Below are positions 45,929-54,697 of a DNA stretch of 64,000 bases, piece by piece. Below the pieces are notes generated by a model. The model was given only the letters and a program-made list of their open reading frames with translations. It was not told where the DNA came from and ran no database searches. Source of the stretch: AP-15 sp963818695 (lineage in GTDB: Bacteria; Pseudomonadota; Alphaproteobacteria; ATCC43930; CGMCC-115725); NCBI GenBank assembly GCA_963818695.1, contig CAWFTG010000008.1, positions 114,854-178,853 of the forward strand, in the 5' to 3' direction. A program made the translations under genes and the position numbers. The first letter of the stretch is position 1; every line of letters starts with the position of its first letter.

Positions 45929-47073
45929 ATGAAGCCGAAATCGATCGCCATCGTCGGCGCCGCCGAGACCACCCAGCTCGGCGTCATCCCCGACATGTCG
46001 CAGATCCAATTGCATGCCGACGCCGCGCTCAACGCGATGGCCGATGCCGGCCTCAAACCCGCCGACATCGACGGCATCGCCACCGCCGGCGAGACGCCGG
46101 TGACGGTCGCGCATTATCTCGGCATCACGCCGAAATGGGTCGACGGCACCGCGGTCGGCGGCTGCTCGTTCATGATCCATGTCCGCCACGCCGCCGCGGC
46201 GATCGCCTCGGGCCTCTGCGAGACGGTACTGATCACGCATGGCGAGAGCGGCCGCTCCGGCGTCGGGCGCACCCGCAATGTCGTCGCGCCGACCAGCCTC
46301 GCCGGCCAGTTCGAGCAGCCCTACGGGCCGATGGGGCCGCCGACTTTGTTCACGATCCCGGTGCTTGCGCTACATGAAGACCTACGGCCTGACGCACGAG
46401 CAATTGGCGATGGTCTCGGTCGTGCAGCGCGAATGGGCGGCGAAGAACCCGCGCGCCACCTTCAAGACGCCGATCACCGTCGAGGACGTGCTGAACTCGC
46501 GGATGATCGCCTACCCGTTCCGGCTATTGCAGTGCTGCCTGGTGACCGATGGCGGCGGCGCGCTTGATCCTGGTCGCCGCCGAGCGCGCCCGCGACTTCC
46601 CGCAAAAGCCGGTCTACCTGCTCGGCACCGGCGAGAGTGTCGAGACCCCGATGGTCAGCCAAATGGAGGATTTCACCTCCTCGCGCGCCTTCCGCGTCGC
46701 CGGCCCCAAGGCCTTCGCCGAGGCCGGCATCACCCACAACGACGTCGACCATCTGATGATCTACGACGCCTTCGCGCATCTGCCGATCTACGGCCTCGAA
46801 GATCTCGGCTTTGTGCCGCGCGGCGAGGCCGGCGCCTTCATCGCCGAGCGCAACACCGCCCCCGGCGGCAAACTGCCGCTCAACACCAATGGCGGCGGCC
46901 TCTCCTACATGCATTCCGGCATGTACGGCATGTACGCCTTGCAGGAGAGCGTGCGCCAGATGCGCGGCATCGCCCCCGCGCAGATCCCCGGCGCCAAGAT
47001 CTCGGTCTGCCACGGCGTCGGCGGCATGTTCGCCGCCTCCGGCACGATCATCATGTCGAACGAGGCGCCGTGA
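45929..47073 (+). CDS. Thiolase-family protein, SCP2-thiolase type (two frameshifts)
   Basis: It begins MKPKSIAIVGAAETTQLGVIPD, with DIDGIATAGETP, AVGGCSFMIHVRHAAAAIASG and later HNDVDHLMIYDAFAHLPIYGLEDLG and LNTNGGGLSYMHSGMYGMYAL. Breaks occur at about 46366, where GGTGCTTGCG replaces the GGTCTTGCG seen in the second copy at 50695, and at about 46563. Each needs one base removed. Repaired length is about 380 residues. The Cys in GGCSF is in the acyl-accepting position. A partial second copy lies at 50391-50963 beyond the island. Confidence 0.85.
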
Positions 47074-47106
47074 GCTGCGAGGCCGGAATCCCCAGAGGAA
47101 AGACAA

Positions 47107-50100
47107 CTAATTGATCGGCCGCGCGAACAGCGGATCCCACCGTTCCGATCCCTTTGCTTGCGAGTGAAGGATCGGTAGAGTGTTGTTCGGAACCGCCTGA
47201 GGAAAAACAAGCAGCAGACCCAAATCACCGTAACCGAACGGGCGCTTTTTGTAGACACGCGCGCCTAGGGTGCGGACAAGACTGTAGGCGCGCTCCGCCT
47301 CACTCTCTGACGCCCAAGCTCCGCTGTCACCAAAGGCTCGCAACCCCGCCTCGATGTGCTCGCAGACCCGGAGATCGATGTTGGTGCCCATCCCGCAGAT
47401 AATGGCCTCTCGGAGAAGCTGCTCCCCCGTAGCTGTTGCGAAGAGCACGACGACAATAACAGGGATGTTCCGCTCGGTGATTACGGGATTTGCCGACAGG
47501 AAGCTACGAAGATTGTGTCGCAGCGACTCTCCTGTGGCGACGACATCGTCCACAATTACGATGCCGGTTACAGGCCCGCGCTCTCTTTCAAGCTCCTGAG
47601 CCCGACGTGCAAAATCCGCCTGCCCGATCACGCACTGTGTCGAAATCAGATTTTCTTCCGCATACTTGCTCGCATAATATTGGCCACTCTTTCCTTCGCC
47701 ATCTACATAGGTCACGACGAGGTCGTAACGACGTTGCGCTCGCGACGCCGGGACGTGGGGATTTGTTAGCATCCTAACCGTGCGATGCGCGAGGTCGAGC
47801 TTCTCACGGACGTCCTTCTCGGATACGAAACGCAAACGCTCAAGAAGCTTAAACAGGATGCGCTGGTCGAGATTGGATTGTACCTGACCGAGCCATGCGC
47901 GGACGCGCTCGGGACCGACCGGCTGACCCCGATAGGCAGGCCAGCCATCGGCGAGTTTGGTGATCTCGGCCGGGGTGACGAACGCCTCGTCCTCAGACCG
48001 CCTCGCCAAGACCGCGTGCTCTTGCACGGACTGTTCGGGGATCAGCTTTGTCGCGCCCGCATTAACCAACCAGCTCTCGAACAAGGGAAGATCAAAGCTG
48101 TACGTGCCATGATCTTCCCGCAATATCCCTCGTTTCGCAAACTCATCTAGCAGCGACTGCACCTTCTCCGCATTGAGGAGCAGATCCTTTTGTTGGACAA
48201 TGAAGTCGCGGCGGATTGGCTGGTCGGAGCGGCATGCCCGCGCGGCAGCAACAAGAAGGCGGCGCCTGTCGAGTTCGACAGACAGGGTCACGTCAGAATC
48301 CGCTAGAATGCCATCTGTCCAGAAGTGCGAGAAGTTATGTAGGTCGAGGCCACCAGAGACACTGGCGATCGCTGTATTGACCTCAGTGAGCGTAATCTCC
48401 GTGTCGCGCGCAGCCACGGCAGCTCTGTATGCTTCGCGACAGAGAAGTTTAGTGTAGTAGGGATGCCCGTTCGTAAGATCAAAAAGTCGAGTAATACAGG
48501 CAAGGTCCCAGTTGATATCTGGCTCCGAGGGTCGTTGGACGAGCGCTAAATAATCCTCCCATTCCGCAGACCGGTTAAAGTAGCTTAGGTGTTCGATGCT
48601 GAATCGGTTTAATTGGTCGCCCTGGTGGCTGAGGATGTATCTGAGACGCTCTCCGCCGACGAGCATCATTCCGATATTCTTTTGGGCGCTAAACGTCCGC
48701 AGGTTCAAAAAAAACACGTCGGCAAGTCGGCCATGCTGGTAAAGCTCGGGGTGAATATCGTCAAAGTCATCTAAGATGATCAGGAAGCGCCGGGTAGGGC
48801 AGCGCACCTGAAGGGCGCGTGCCAGTTCGCTCAGAGGGGCGAGCGTTCCCTGAAAGTCCAGCTGTGGGGCTGGGTCCCCTGCGGGAAGGAACGGCAACAT
48901 TTCGTCTGCAATCATCCTGCCTATCGCGGCAATCGTGCCCGAAGGATCTTCTCTGGTATAGCCACCAGTCTCGCGATAGATGACGTGAGTGTTGTTGTTT
49001 GACTTATCGATGACCGCGTCTCGAACTGCAAAAGCAAGAGATGATTTCCCGACTCGCTTCTGACCTTCAATCAGCACGGACTCCATCACCTCGCGCGTGT
49101 ATCTGCTGGAGATCGATCGGACTCGTGCCACGCGGCCGACGAACCGCGAGCCCTCGGCGGGCGTGATGCTATAAGGATCGCGGGTCTCAAGATCGGACCA
49201 ATCGACGTCCGCCCGCTGGGCCTCGAGGGTCACTGAGAACGCCCCGCTCCGTCTCTCCGGTGCTCCAGCCATCTTCCATGACACATCGAGGAGCATGGCC
49301 GCCTCTTTGCATGGAGTGCAGACAAGGACGCGCAGCGCGATGGAAAATTCACCTGGCCTGACATCACCTATTTCGAGGATATCTCCATCGACGCAGATGG
49401 AGTCGCTCTCCGCAACGCCCTGGACAGTGACGTCGTACGCCCATCCCGGACCTAGATTAACCAATGGGATCAGGACCTTAAGTTCCTTCCCCTCCTCGTG
49501 AAGCTGGTGGCGTTTGGCGGCCACACGGGGCTCGGGTCGCGCGGTGGCGATTTCGGACACGAGCAATGGTGCAGTATCTTGGACAAGCTGAGACACGACA
49601 TGGTTCGCCGCCGTGAAAAAGCTCGCCACGGCGTCCGCCACCTCGTCGGAGCGTCCCTGAAGCGAAACCCTCAGACTTGCAACGGCCTCCTCCGCCATTC
49701 GGAGTTTTGCTTGAAACGCCGCGTCATCTTGTTGCCGCAGGTCGCACAAGCTTTCGAAAACGCGCTGCACGCCGCCGACCAAGTCGCGAACAGTGGACGC
49801 ACCGAAATAGGTTTCGATGGTGCCGTCGGTCAGGGATTTTGTGAGTTTCGACCGGCTGACCAGAAGACCCTCGAGATCATTAGCAGGAGAGGCTAGCGGG
49901 CTCAGCAGCTCCACCACGCTGGCATGCAGCCCTTCCAGCGCGCGGCGCTTTTCATAGCTTTGACTTTTGAACGGATACTTAAAACGCTCTAACATCTCCG
50001 GCAGCGCGCTCTCTGCGAGGGCGCAGACATTGCGATCGATATCCGGCCTCTCTGACGTCGATGGCATCAGACCGTCTACGGCCAGCGCATCGATAACAAG

Positions 50101-50319
50101 CACTGCGAAACTTCGTCGATCGGGGGTGCGTGGAGCGCTGACGGCGTGGAGGAGCACGTCACCGAGAGAAAGGCCGTTCGAATATTGGATTTGTAATGCC
50201 TCGATTCCGGTCGCCGTGACAATGCGACGTGCGCCAACGAAACGTGTGTTGAAGTTTGGGTCTGCGTGAGCTGCCTCGATCTCACCAGCCAAGGCGCTTC
50301 GAGCCGCCTCAAGGTCCAT
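47107..50319 (-). CDS. Multidomain STAND/AAA-like NTPase fused to a phosphoribosyltransferase domain
   Basis: 1070 residues in one intact frame. Residues 1-265 are mainly helical and unrecognised. Residues 275-370 look like a beta-sandwich (LIPLVNLGPGWAYDVTV). A P-loop NTPase follows: FVGR (393-396), Walker A GQKRVGKSS (419-427), Walker B FLIILDDFD (512-520), and NGHPYYTKLL (617-626) like the sensor of STAND/AAA_16-type ATPases. A winged-helix-like segment spans about 690-755. The C-terminal PRTase-fold domain (about 805-1070) carries the PRPP-binding loop VIVDDVVATGES (921-932) and ends FGYGDLGLLLVFP with NNTLPIL. The ATG is preceded by AGAGAG. G+C is mid-50s percent in lines I counted, against about 70 in the flanks. 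No partner gene is adjacent. A conflict or stress-sensor effector is inferred; the biochemical activity is unknown. Confidence 0.8.
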   Translation of the reverse strand: MDLEAARSALAGEIEAAHADPNFNTRFVGARRIVTATGIEALQIQYSNGLSLGDVLLHAVSAPRTPDRRSFAVLVIDALAVDGLMPSTSERPDIDRNVCALAESALPEMLERFKYPFKSQSYEKRRALEGLHASVVELLSPLASPANDLEGLLVSRSKLTKSLTDGTIETYFGASTVRDLVGGVQRVFESLCDLRQQDDAAFQAKLRMAEEAVASLRVSLQGRSDEVADAVASFFTAANHVVSQLVQDTAPLLVSEIATARPEPRVAAKRHQLHEEGKELKVLIPLVNLGPGWAYDVTVQGVAESDSICVDGDILEIGDVRPGEFSIALRVLVCTPCKEAAMLLDVSWKMAGAPERRSGAFSVTLEAQRADVDWSDLETRDPYSITPAEGSRFVGRVARVRSISSRYTREVMESVLIEGQKRVGKSSLAFAVRDAVIDKSNNNTHVIYRETGGYTREDPSGTIAAIGRMIADEMLPFLPAGDPAPQLDFQGTLAPLSELARALQVRCPTRRFLIILDDFDDIHPELYQHGRLADVFFLNLRTFSAQKNIGMMLVGGERLRYILSHQGDQLNRFSIEHLSYFNRSAEWEDYLALVQRPSEPDINWDLACITRLFDLTNGHPYYTKLLCREAYRAAVAARDTEITLTEVNTAIASVSGGLDLHNFSHFWTDGILADSDVTLSVELDRRRLLVAAARACRSDQPIRRDFIVQQKDLLLNAEKVQSLLDEFAKRGILREDHGTYSFDLPLFESWLVNAGATKLIPEQSVQEHAVLARRSEDEAFVTPAEITKLADGWPAYRGQPVGPERVRAWLGQVQSNLDQRILFKLLERLRFVSEKDVREKLDLAHRTVRMLTNPHVPASRAQRRYDLVVTYVDGEGKSGQYYASKYAEENLISTQCVIGQADFARRAQELERERGPVTGIVIVDDVVATGESLRHNLRSFLSANPVITERNIPVIVVVLFATATGEQLLREAIICGMGTNIDLRVCEHIEAGLRAFGDSGAWASESEAERAYSLVRTLGARVYKKRPFGYGDLGLLLVFPQAVPNNTLPILHSQAKGSERWDPLFARPIN

Positions 50320-50390
50320 CGAATCTCTCTGAATGACTTTATCGAAGTAAAATGATAACTCCCTGATGTTAGCAGCGTGTTACCGACCAG

Positions 50391-50963
50391 GAGCCCGCCG
50401 ACATCGACGGCATCGCGACCGCCGGCGAGACGCCGGTGACGGTCGCGCATTATCTGGGGCTCACGCCGAAATGGGTCGACGGCACCGCGGTCGGCGGCTG
50501 CTCGTCATGATCCATGTCCGCCATGCCGCCGCGGCGATCGCCTCGGGCCTCTGCGAGACGGTGCTGATCACCCATGGCGAGAGCGGCCGTTCCGGCGTCG
50601 GGCGCACCCGCAATGTCGTGGCGCCCACGAGCTTCGCCGGCCAGTTCGAGCAGCCCTATGGGCCGATGGGGCCGCCGACATTGTTCACGGTCCCGGTCTT
50701 GCGCTACCTAATATTTCCCGTCGCCCCCGCGAAAGCGGGGGCCCAGGAGCGAGTGACGGGGCCCCGGACCCCTGGGTTCCCGCTTGCGCGGGAACGACGA
50801 GATGGGCGTACGAGCAATTGGCGATGGTCTCGGTCGTGCAGCGCGAATGGCCGCGAAGAACCCGGGCGCCACCTTCAAGGCGCCGATCACCGTCGAGGAT
50901 GTGCTGAATTCACGGATGATCGCCTATCCGTTCCCATTGCTGCAGTGCTGTCTGGTGACCAAA
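50391..50963 (+). pseudogene. Truncated second copy of the thiolase gene
   Basis: Nearly identical to 46065-46545: DIDGIATAGETPVTVAHYLGLTPKWVDG, AVGGCS(S), GLCETVLITHGESGRSGVGRTRN and LLQCCLVT. Both ends are missing: the first 45 or so codons are lost at the island junction, and everything after LVT is replaced by an amidohydrolase tail. A frame slip occurs at GGCSS (one base short of copy 1), and a family B repeat replaces about 20 bases after TTGCGCTAC. Confidence 0.9.
50719..50812. repeat. Dispersed palindromic repeat, family B, copy 2, inside the thiolase fragment
   Basis: The left arm is CGTCGCCCCCGCGAAAGCGG followed by GGGCCCAGG. The right arm is CCTGGGTTCCCGCTTGCGCG then GGAACGACGAGATGGGCGTACG. 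Comparison with the first thiolase copy shows the host sequence resumes exactly at ACGAGCAATTGGCGATGG, so the element was gained after duplication and its ends can be read. Confidence 0.88.
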
Positions 50964-50966
50964 GAT

Positions 50967-51249
50967 TGCCAGCCGGCAAGGTTCGATATTGGCCAAGATG
51001 GTCCGCTGGTACACGTCTGCCGAGGCGCTCAAGATGGCCACCGCGGACAATGGCGAGCTGATGGCCCTCTCCGGGTTTATCAATCCCTATCCCGGCAAGC
51101 TTGGCGTCGTCGAAGAGGGCGCACTCGCAGATCTGCTGCTGGTCGATGGCGATCCGCTGGAAGACATCAAGCTCATCGAAGACCCGGACAAAAACTTCTT
51201 GGTCATTATGAAGGATGGCACAATCTACAAAAATGCGCTGCCCAAGTGA
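50967..51249 (+). pseudogene. C-terminal fragment of a metal-dependent amidohydrolase
   Basis: About 93 residues: LAKMVRWYTSAEALKMAT, GKLGVVEEGALADLLLVDGD and DPDKNFLVIMKDGTIYKN are the end of an imidazolonepropionase/prolidase-like amidohydrolase, where the composite beta domain closes. All metal-binding parts are missing. The 5' end is fused out of frame to the thiolase fragment. A TTG at 50989 could start an 86-residue peptide, but it would have no catalytic site. Confidence 0.85.
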
Positions 51250-51400
51250 GGACCTTGTTCGAAAGTGCCGGATTATGACGTTTGCCATGGTTCGAGGGGA
51301 GCGCCCAAATCGCGCAGTAGCTGAGGCAAGCGATAGCCACTGACTGCGCGGAGGAAGGTGACGGCGCTGCGCTTCGAGCGGCCTAGTCGGCCACTCGTTT

Positions 51401-51685
51401 TCATCGGGCCGGCGTCGGCGGCGTCCCCCGGCGCCCGGCCGCGACGCCCTCCTGGAAGGCCCTGTCCTGGGCCTGTCGGGAGCGATCGACGAGAAGCCCG
51501 CCGACCAGCCCGGCGCCCGCGCCGGCGGCCGCACCGAGGCCGGCGTTCCCGCCGATGGCGCCAAAAACGGCGCCGACGCCGGCGCCCGCAGCGGTGCCGG
51601 TCAGCGCCCGCTGCTGGGTCGGCGTCATATCGGCGCAGGCAGCGAGCGGCACAGCGAGGGCCGCGAGCAGCAGTAACTTTTTCAT
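51401..51685 (-). CDS. Small glycine-zipper lipoprotein
   Basis: 94 residues. MKKLLLLAALAVPLAACAD ends in a lipobox (LAAC). The mature part carries a glycine zipper (GAGVGAVFGAIGGNAGLGAAAGAGAGLVGG) typical of small outer-membrane or envelope proteins. Role unknown. Start is ATG 51683-51685. Confidence 0.75.
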   Translation of the reverse strand: MKKLLLLAALAVPLAACADMTPTQQRALTGTAAGAGVGAVFGAIGGNAGLGAAAGAGAGLVGGLLVDRSRQAQDRAFQEGVAAGRRGTPPTPAR

Positions 51686-51706
51686 GGCGTTCCCCAGAGC
51701 GGTTGA

Positions 51707-52096
51707 TCAGCGCGATTGCGGACAGGGGTAGCGTTCGCTCAAAAACCGGAACAACCCGTCGGTGGACGTGGCTGCCATGCGGTCCGGCGACGCGCGCGCC
51801 CATTGGACGAACTCGCTCAGCGCTTCGTTGCGAGTCGGCGGAGGATTGGGCATGCAGAACAGCTTGGGTCCGCGGAATGCAGCCATGTTCTGCATTTCCA
51901 CCAAGACCGCACCCTGTGCGAAGCCCTCGCAGAAATTGACCGCCGCCGTTCCGATCGCGTTGTCGGGCGCCGCAGTGCAAAGGTTGACCAAGTCGGCCGT
52001 CGTGGCGGCGCCGAAATTCGCTTCCGTCGCGGCATGCGGTGCACAAGGAGCGAGCAATACCAGCCCCGCAGCGACGGTCCATCCCTTGAATCTCAT
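51707..52096 (-). CDS. Exported Rap1a/Tai-like small protein
   Basis: 129 residues from ATG 52094-52096 with AAGGAG upstream. A signal peptide (MRFKGWTVAAGLVLLAPCAPHAA) is followed by a Cys-containing helical domain: ADLVNLCTAAP, INFCEGFAQG-like VNFCEGFAQGAV, LFCMPNPPPTRNEALSEFVQWA and FRFLSERYPC. The pattern matches the Rap1a/Tai domain. In Serratia this fold is an immunity protein against type VI amidases; in alphaproteobacteria it is often a stand-alone envelope protein. No effector gene lies nearby. Confidence 0.7.
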   Translation of the reverse strand: MRFKGWTVAAGLVLLAPCAPHAATEANFGAATTADLVNLCTAAPDNAIGTAAVNFCEGFAQGAVLVEMQNMAAFRGPKLFCMPNPPPTRNEALSEFVQWARASPDRMAATSTDGLFRFLSERYPCPQSR

Positions 52097-52182
52097 GACT
52101 GCCCTTCTCCTTAGAGGTAGAGAAACAATCGCCGATCGGTTGAACGATGAAAAGCGCCATTGTCGGAACCGGGTTCGCAAAT

Positions 52183-53637
52183 TCAGAAAGAGCCGAATGC
52201 CGAGCCGAGCGCGATTACCGCGGCGAGCGCAATGATCGGGCCGACAATGACGGCCATCACAATGTCGGAATAGCTCTCGCGGTGGGTCGAACCGCACACC
52301 GCGAGCAAGGTCACTACGGCGCCGTTCTGCGGCAGGCTGTCGAGCGTGCCGGCGCTGATCACGGCGATCCGATGCAATAGAGCCGGATCGATACCGTGCG
52401 CCGCCGCGAGGCGCATATAGGTCCCGCCCAGGGCATCGAGCGCTATCGTCAGACCGCCCGAGGCGGACCCGGTCAGCGCCGACAGCACATTGGTCGCGAC
52501 CGCCAGCGAGACGAGAGGGCCACCCCCGATCCCCAACACCCAATCACGGACGATGGCAAATGCCGGGACTGCCGCGACTACGGCGCCAAACCCGACGAGG
52601 CTGGCGACGCTGAGCACCGGCAGCACCGATGCGGTGGCGCCGGCATCCATCGTCTCGCGCAACGCCGGCAGGCGCGCCCGGTTGACGGCGATCACGACTA
52701 TGATCGCAGCCATCAGCGCGGTCACCACCGCCCACACGCCGCCGACGGCGGAGAGCGAGGTCGCGCCAAACCGCTCCTCGGCGAGGAACGAAACGTCGAG
52801 GCGCGGCAGGACGGCCAGTGACATCATGACATTGACGCCGACCACCACAAGAAGCGGCAACGCCGCCACGGCGATCGGCGGCACCTCGGCGCTCGGGCGG
52901 CCGTGATGGACCTCGGGTGGGTCGAACTCGCGCGCCGTCGTCGCGCGCTGGCGCACCGTAGCGTCCTCGGCCGCAGCGTCGACGGAGACAGATGACGCCG
53001 CGCCGTAGCCTTCGCCTTTGCGGTGCGCGGCGGCTTCCGCGCGTCCCAGCCACCAGAGGCCGAAGGCGAGCATGATCGCGGCGGCGATGATGCCGAGAGC
53101 GGGCGCTGCCAGTGGCGTTGTGCCGAAGAACGGGATCGGGATCGCATTCTGGATCGCCGGCGTTCCGGGCAGCGCCGACATCGTGAAGGTCATGGTGCCC
53201 AGAGCGATCGCGGCCGGGATCAAACGATTGGGAATCCCGGCTCCGCGAAACAGGGCCTGCGCCATCGGAACCAGCACAAAAAACGCAACGAACAGGCTGA
53301 CGCCGCCATAGGTGACGAACGCACCAGCGAGCACGACGGTCAATATCGCCCGGCGCGGCCCTAATCGCGCGGACATGAATTGGGCAATCGCCGCGACCGA
53401 ACCGCTGTCTTCCATCAGCTTGCCGAACAAGGCGCCGAGCAGGAAGATCGGGAAGAACTGCGCGACAAATCGCGACCCGCTGTCCATGAAGGTCTGCGTC
53501 CAGTAGGCGAGCAGCGGCCCGCCTGCGAAGGCGGCGGCCACAAGCGCCGCGCCGGGAGCGAGCAGCAGGATGCTCCAGCCTCGATAAGCCAGCCAGACGA
53601 GCAGCCCGAGGCCAAGCAGGATCCCAAACAGCCCCAT
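52183..53637 (-). CDS. GntP-family permease
   Basis: 484 residues with about 12 membrane segments and a hydrophilic central loop (GYGAASSVSVDAAAEDATV). The halves GALFGKLMEDSGSVAAIAQFM and GSASGGLTIALDALGG with the conserved His in AAHGIDPALLHRIA are characteristic of the gluconate:H+ symporter family, whose members also move D-3-hydroxybutyrate and other hydroxy acids. It starts four bases after the patatin gene stop, forming a two-gene operon. The substrate is not readable. Confidence 0.85.
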   Translation of the reverse strand: MGLFGILLGLGLLVWLAYRGWSILLLAPGAALVAAAFAGGPLLAYWTQTFMDSGSRFVAQFFPIFLLGALFGKLMEDSGSVAAIAQFMSARLGPRRAILTVVLAGAFVTYGGVSLFVAFFVLVPMAQALFRGAGIPNRLIPAAIALGTMTFTMSALPGTPAIQNAIPIPFFGTTPLAAPALGIIAAAIMLAFGLWWLGRAEAAAHRKGEGYGAASSVSVDAAAEDATVRQRATTAREFDPPEVHHGRPSAEVPPIAVAALPLLVVVGVNVMMSLAVLPRLDVSFLAEERFGATSLSAVGGVWAVVTALMAAIIVVIAVNRARLPALRETMDAGATASVLPVLSVASLVGFGAVVAAVPAFAIVRDWVLGIGGGPLVSLAVATNVLSALTGSASGGLTIALDALGGTYMRLAAAHGIDPALLHRIAVISAGTLDSLPQNGAVVTLLAVCGSTHRESYSDIVMAVIVGPIIALAAVIALGSAFGSF

Positions 53638-53641
53638 CGCT

Positions 53642-54697
53642 TTACGCGCTCATGCTCTGCGCGAGCGCGTCGAGGTCAAAGGAGGAGCGCCGTCCTAAAT
53701 CGGCGCCGTGTGTGTCGAGAAACGATCCTGCCGCTCGGCGCCCGGCATCGCGCAGCATGCACAGAAAATCCCACTCGGCGTTGAGCTTCGAGGAATAACC
53801 GAGGTCAACCATGATGTCGCTGGCGACGCGGTGAATGCGCATGCTTGCCCAAAGCGCCCCCTCGGTGTCGCCGAGGTCAGCGACGTTCCGCAGCAGCGCG
53901 ATCATACGCAACTCCTCCTGCAAGACCGCATTGAAGGAGACCTCGTTGATTCGATTGAGGATCTCGCGAGCGGTTCTTGGCGTGCCGGGGCGCTCAACGG
54001 GATTAATCTGTACGAGAATTGTGTCCTTCGAATTACACTCCCGCACCAGCGGCGTGAGATTGGGGTTACCGGAGTAGCCGCCATCCCAGTAATGCTCGCC
54101 GTCGATTTCGACCGCCTGGAACATGGTCGGCAGGCAGGCGGAGGCAAGCAGGACGTCCGGTGTGATCTCGCGGTTGCGGAATACGCGACCGTGGCCGGTG
54201 CGGACGTTTGTGGCGCAGACAAACAGCTTGATCGGCGCCCGCCCGATCCGCTCGAAGTCGATACATTCAGCCAAGATCCCTCGAAGCGGATTGGAGCCTC
54301 CGGGGTTCAGGTCATAGGGAGAGAATAGCCGTGCCATCAGGTCCATCGCGATGAAGACTGGCGAATGATCCAGCGACCAGCGGTCAAGGAGCACGTCCAG
54401 AAACCCACGCCGCAATGGGCTCAGCAATGCCGCCCGGGAGACGTGGCGCCAGAAGCTCTCCAAAGCGGCGCGCGCACCCTCCGCCCCGCCAGCGGCGTGA
54501 CCATCGGCCAGCACCGCAGCGTTCATCGCGCCGGCCGAGGTGCCCGAGATGCCGTCGATCTGCAGCCAGGGTTCCTCCAGCAGCCGATCAAGAGCACCCC
54601 AGGTGAAGGCACCGTGGGCACCGCCGCCCTGCAATGCGAAATCGACGAGGACGATATTGCGGCTGGAGCCATCGGCTTCAGTGGCTGGCACCGGCAT
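53642..54697 (-). CDS. Patatin-like phospholipase
   Basis: About 351 residues from ATG 54695-54697, with GAGAGGG upstream. Catalytic parts are the oxyanion GGGAHG (24-29), the nucleophile GTSAG (Ser54) and the Asp in DGGYSGN. It lacks a signal peptide and membrane segments, so it acts in the cytoplasm as a lipid hydrolase. A longer reading frame upstream has no similarity. It is coupled to the GntP permease, raising the possibility that the pair releases and moves a hydroxy-acid, which is speculation. Confidence 0.88.
   Translation of the reverse strand: MPVPATEADGSSRNIVLVDFALQGGGAHGAFTWGALDRLLEEPWLQIDGISGTSAGAMNAAVLADGHAAGGAEGARAALESFWRHVSRAALLSPLRRGFLDVLLDRWSLDHSPVFIAMDLMARLFSPYDLNPGGSNPLRGILAECIDFERIGRAPIKLFVCATNVRTGHGRVFRNREITPDVLLASACLPTMFQAVEIDGEHYWDGGYSGNPNLTPLVRECNSKDTILVQINPVERPGTPRTAREILNRINEVSFNAVLQEELRMIALLRNVADLGDTEGALWASMRIHRVASDIMVDLGYSSKLNAEWDFLCMLRDAGRRAAGSFLDTHGADLGRRSSFDLDALAQSMSA

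Noticed and set aside
47107..50390. A retron or CBASS-type operon around the NTPase-PRTase gene
   Set aside because: No reverse transcriptase, structured ncRNA, nucleotidyltransferase or second effector gene is present between the thiolase copies.
47107..51300. Prophage or integrative element
   Set aside because: There is no integrase, phage structural gene, att-like direct repeat or tRNA gene at either edge.
51250..51400. Possible transposase remnant just before the small lipoprotein gene
   Set aside because: A minus-strand peptide here has a helical look but no transposase motif or inverted repeat could be identified.
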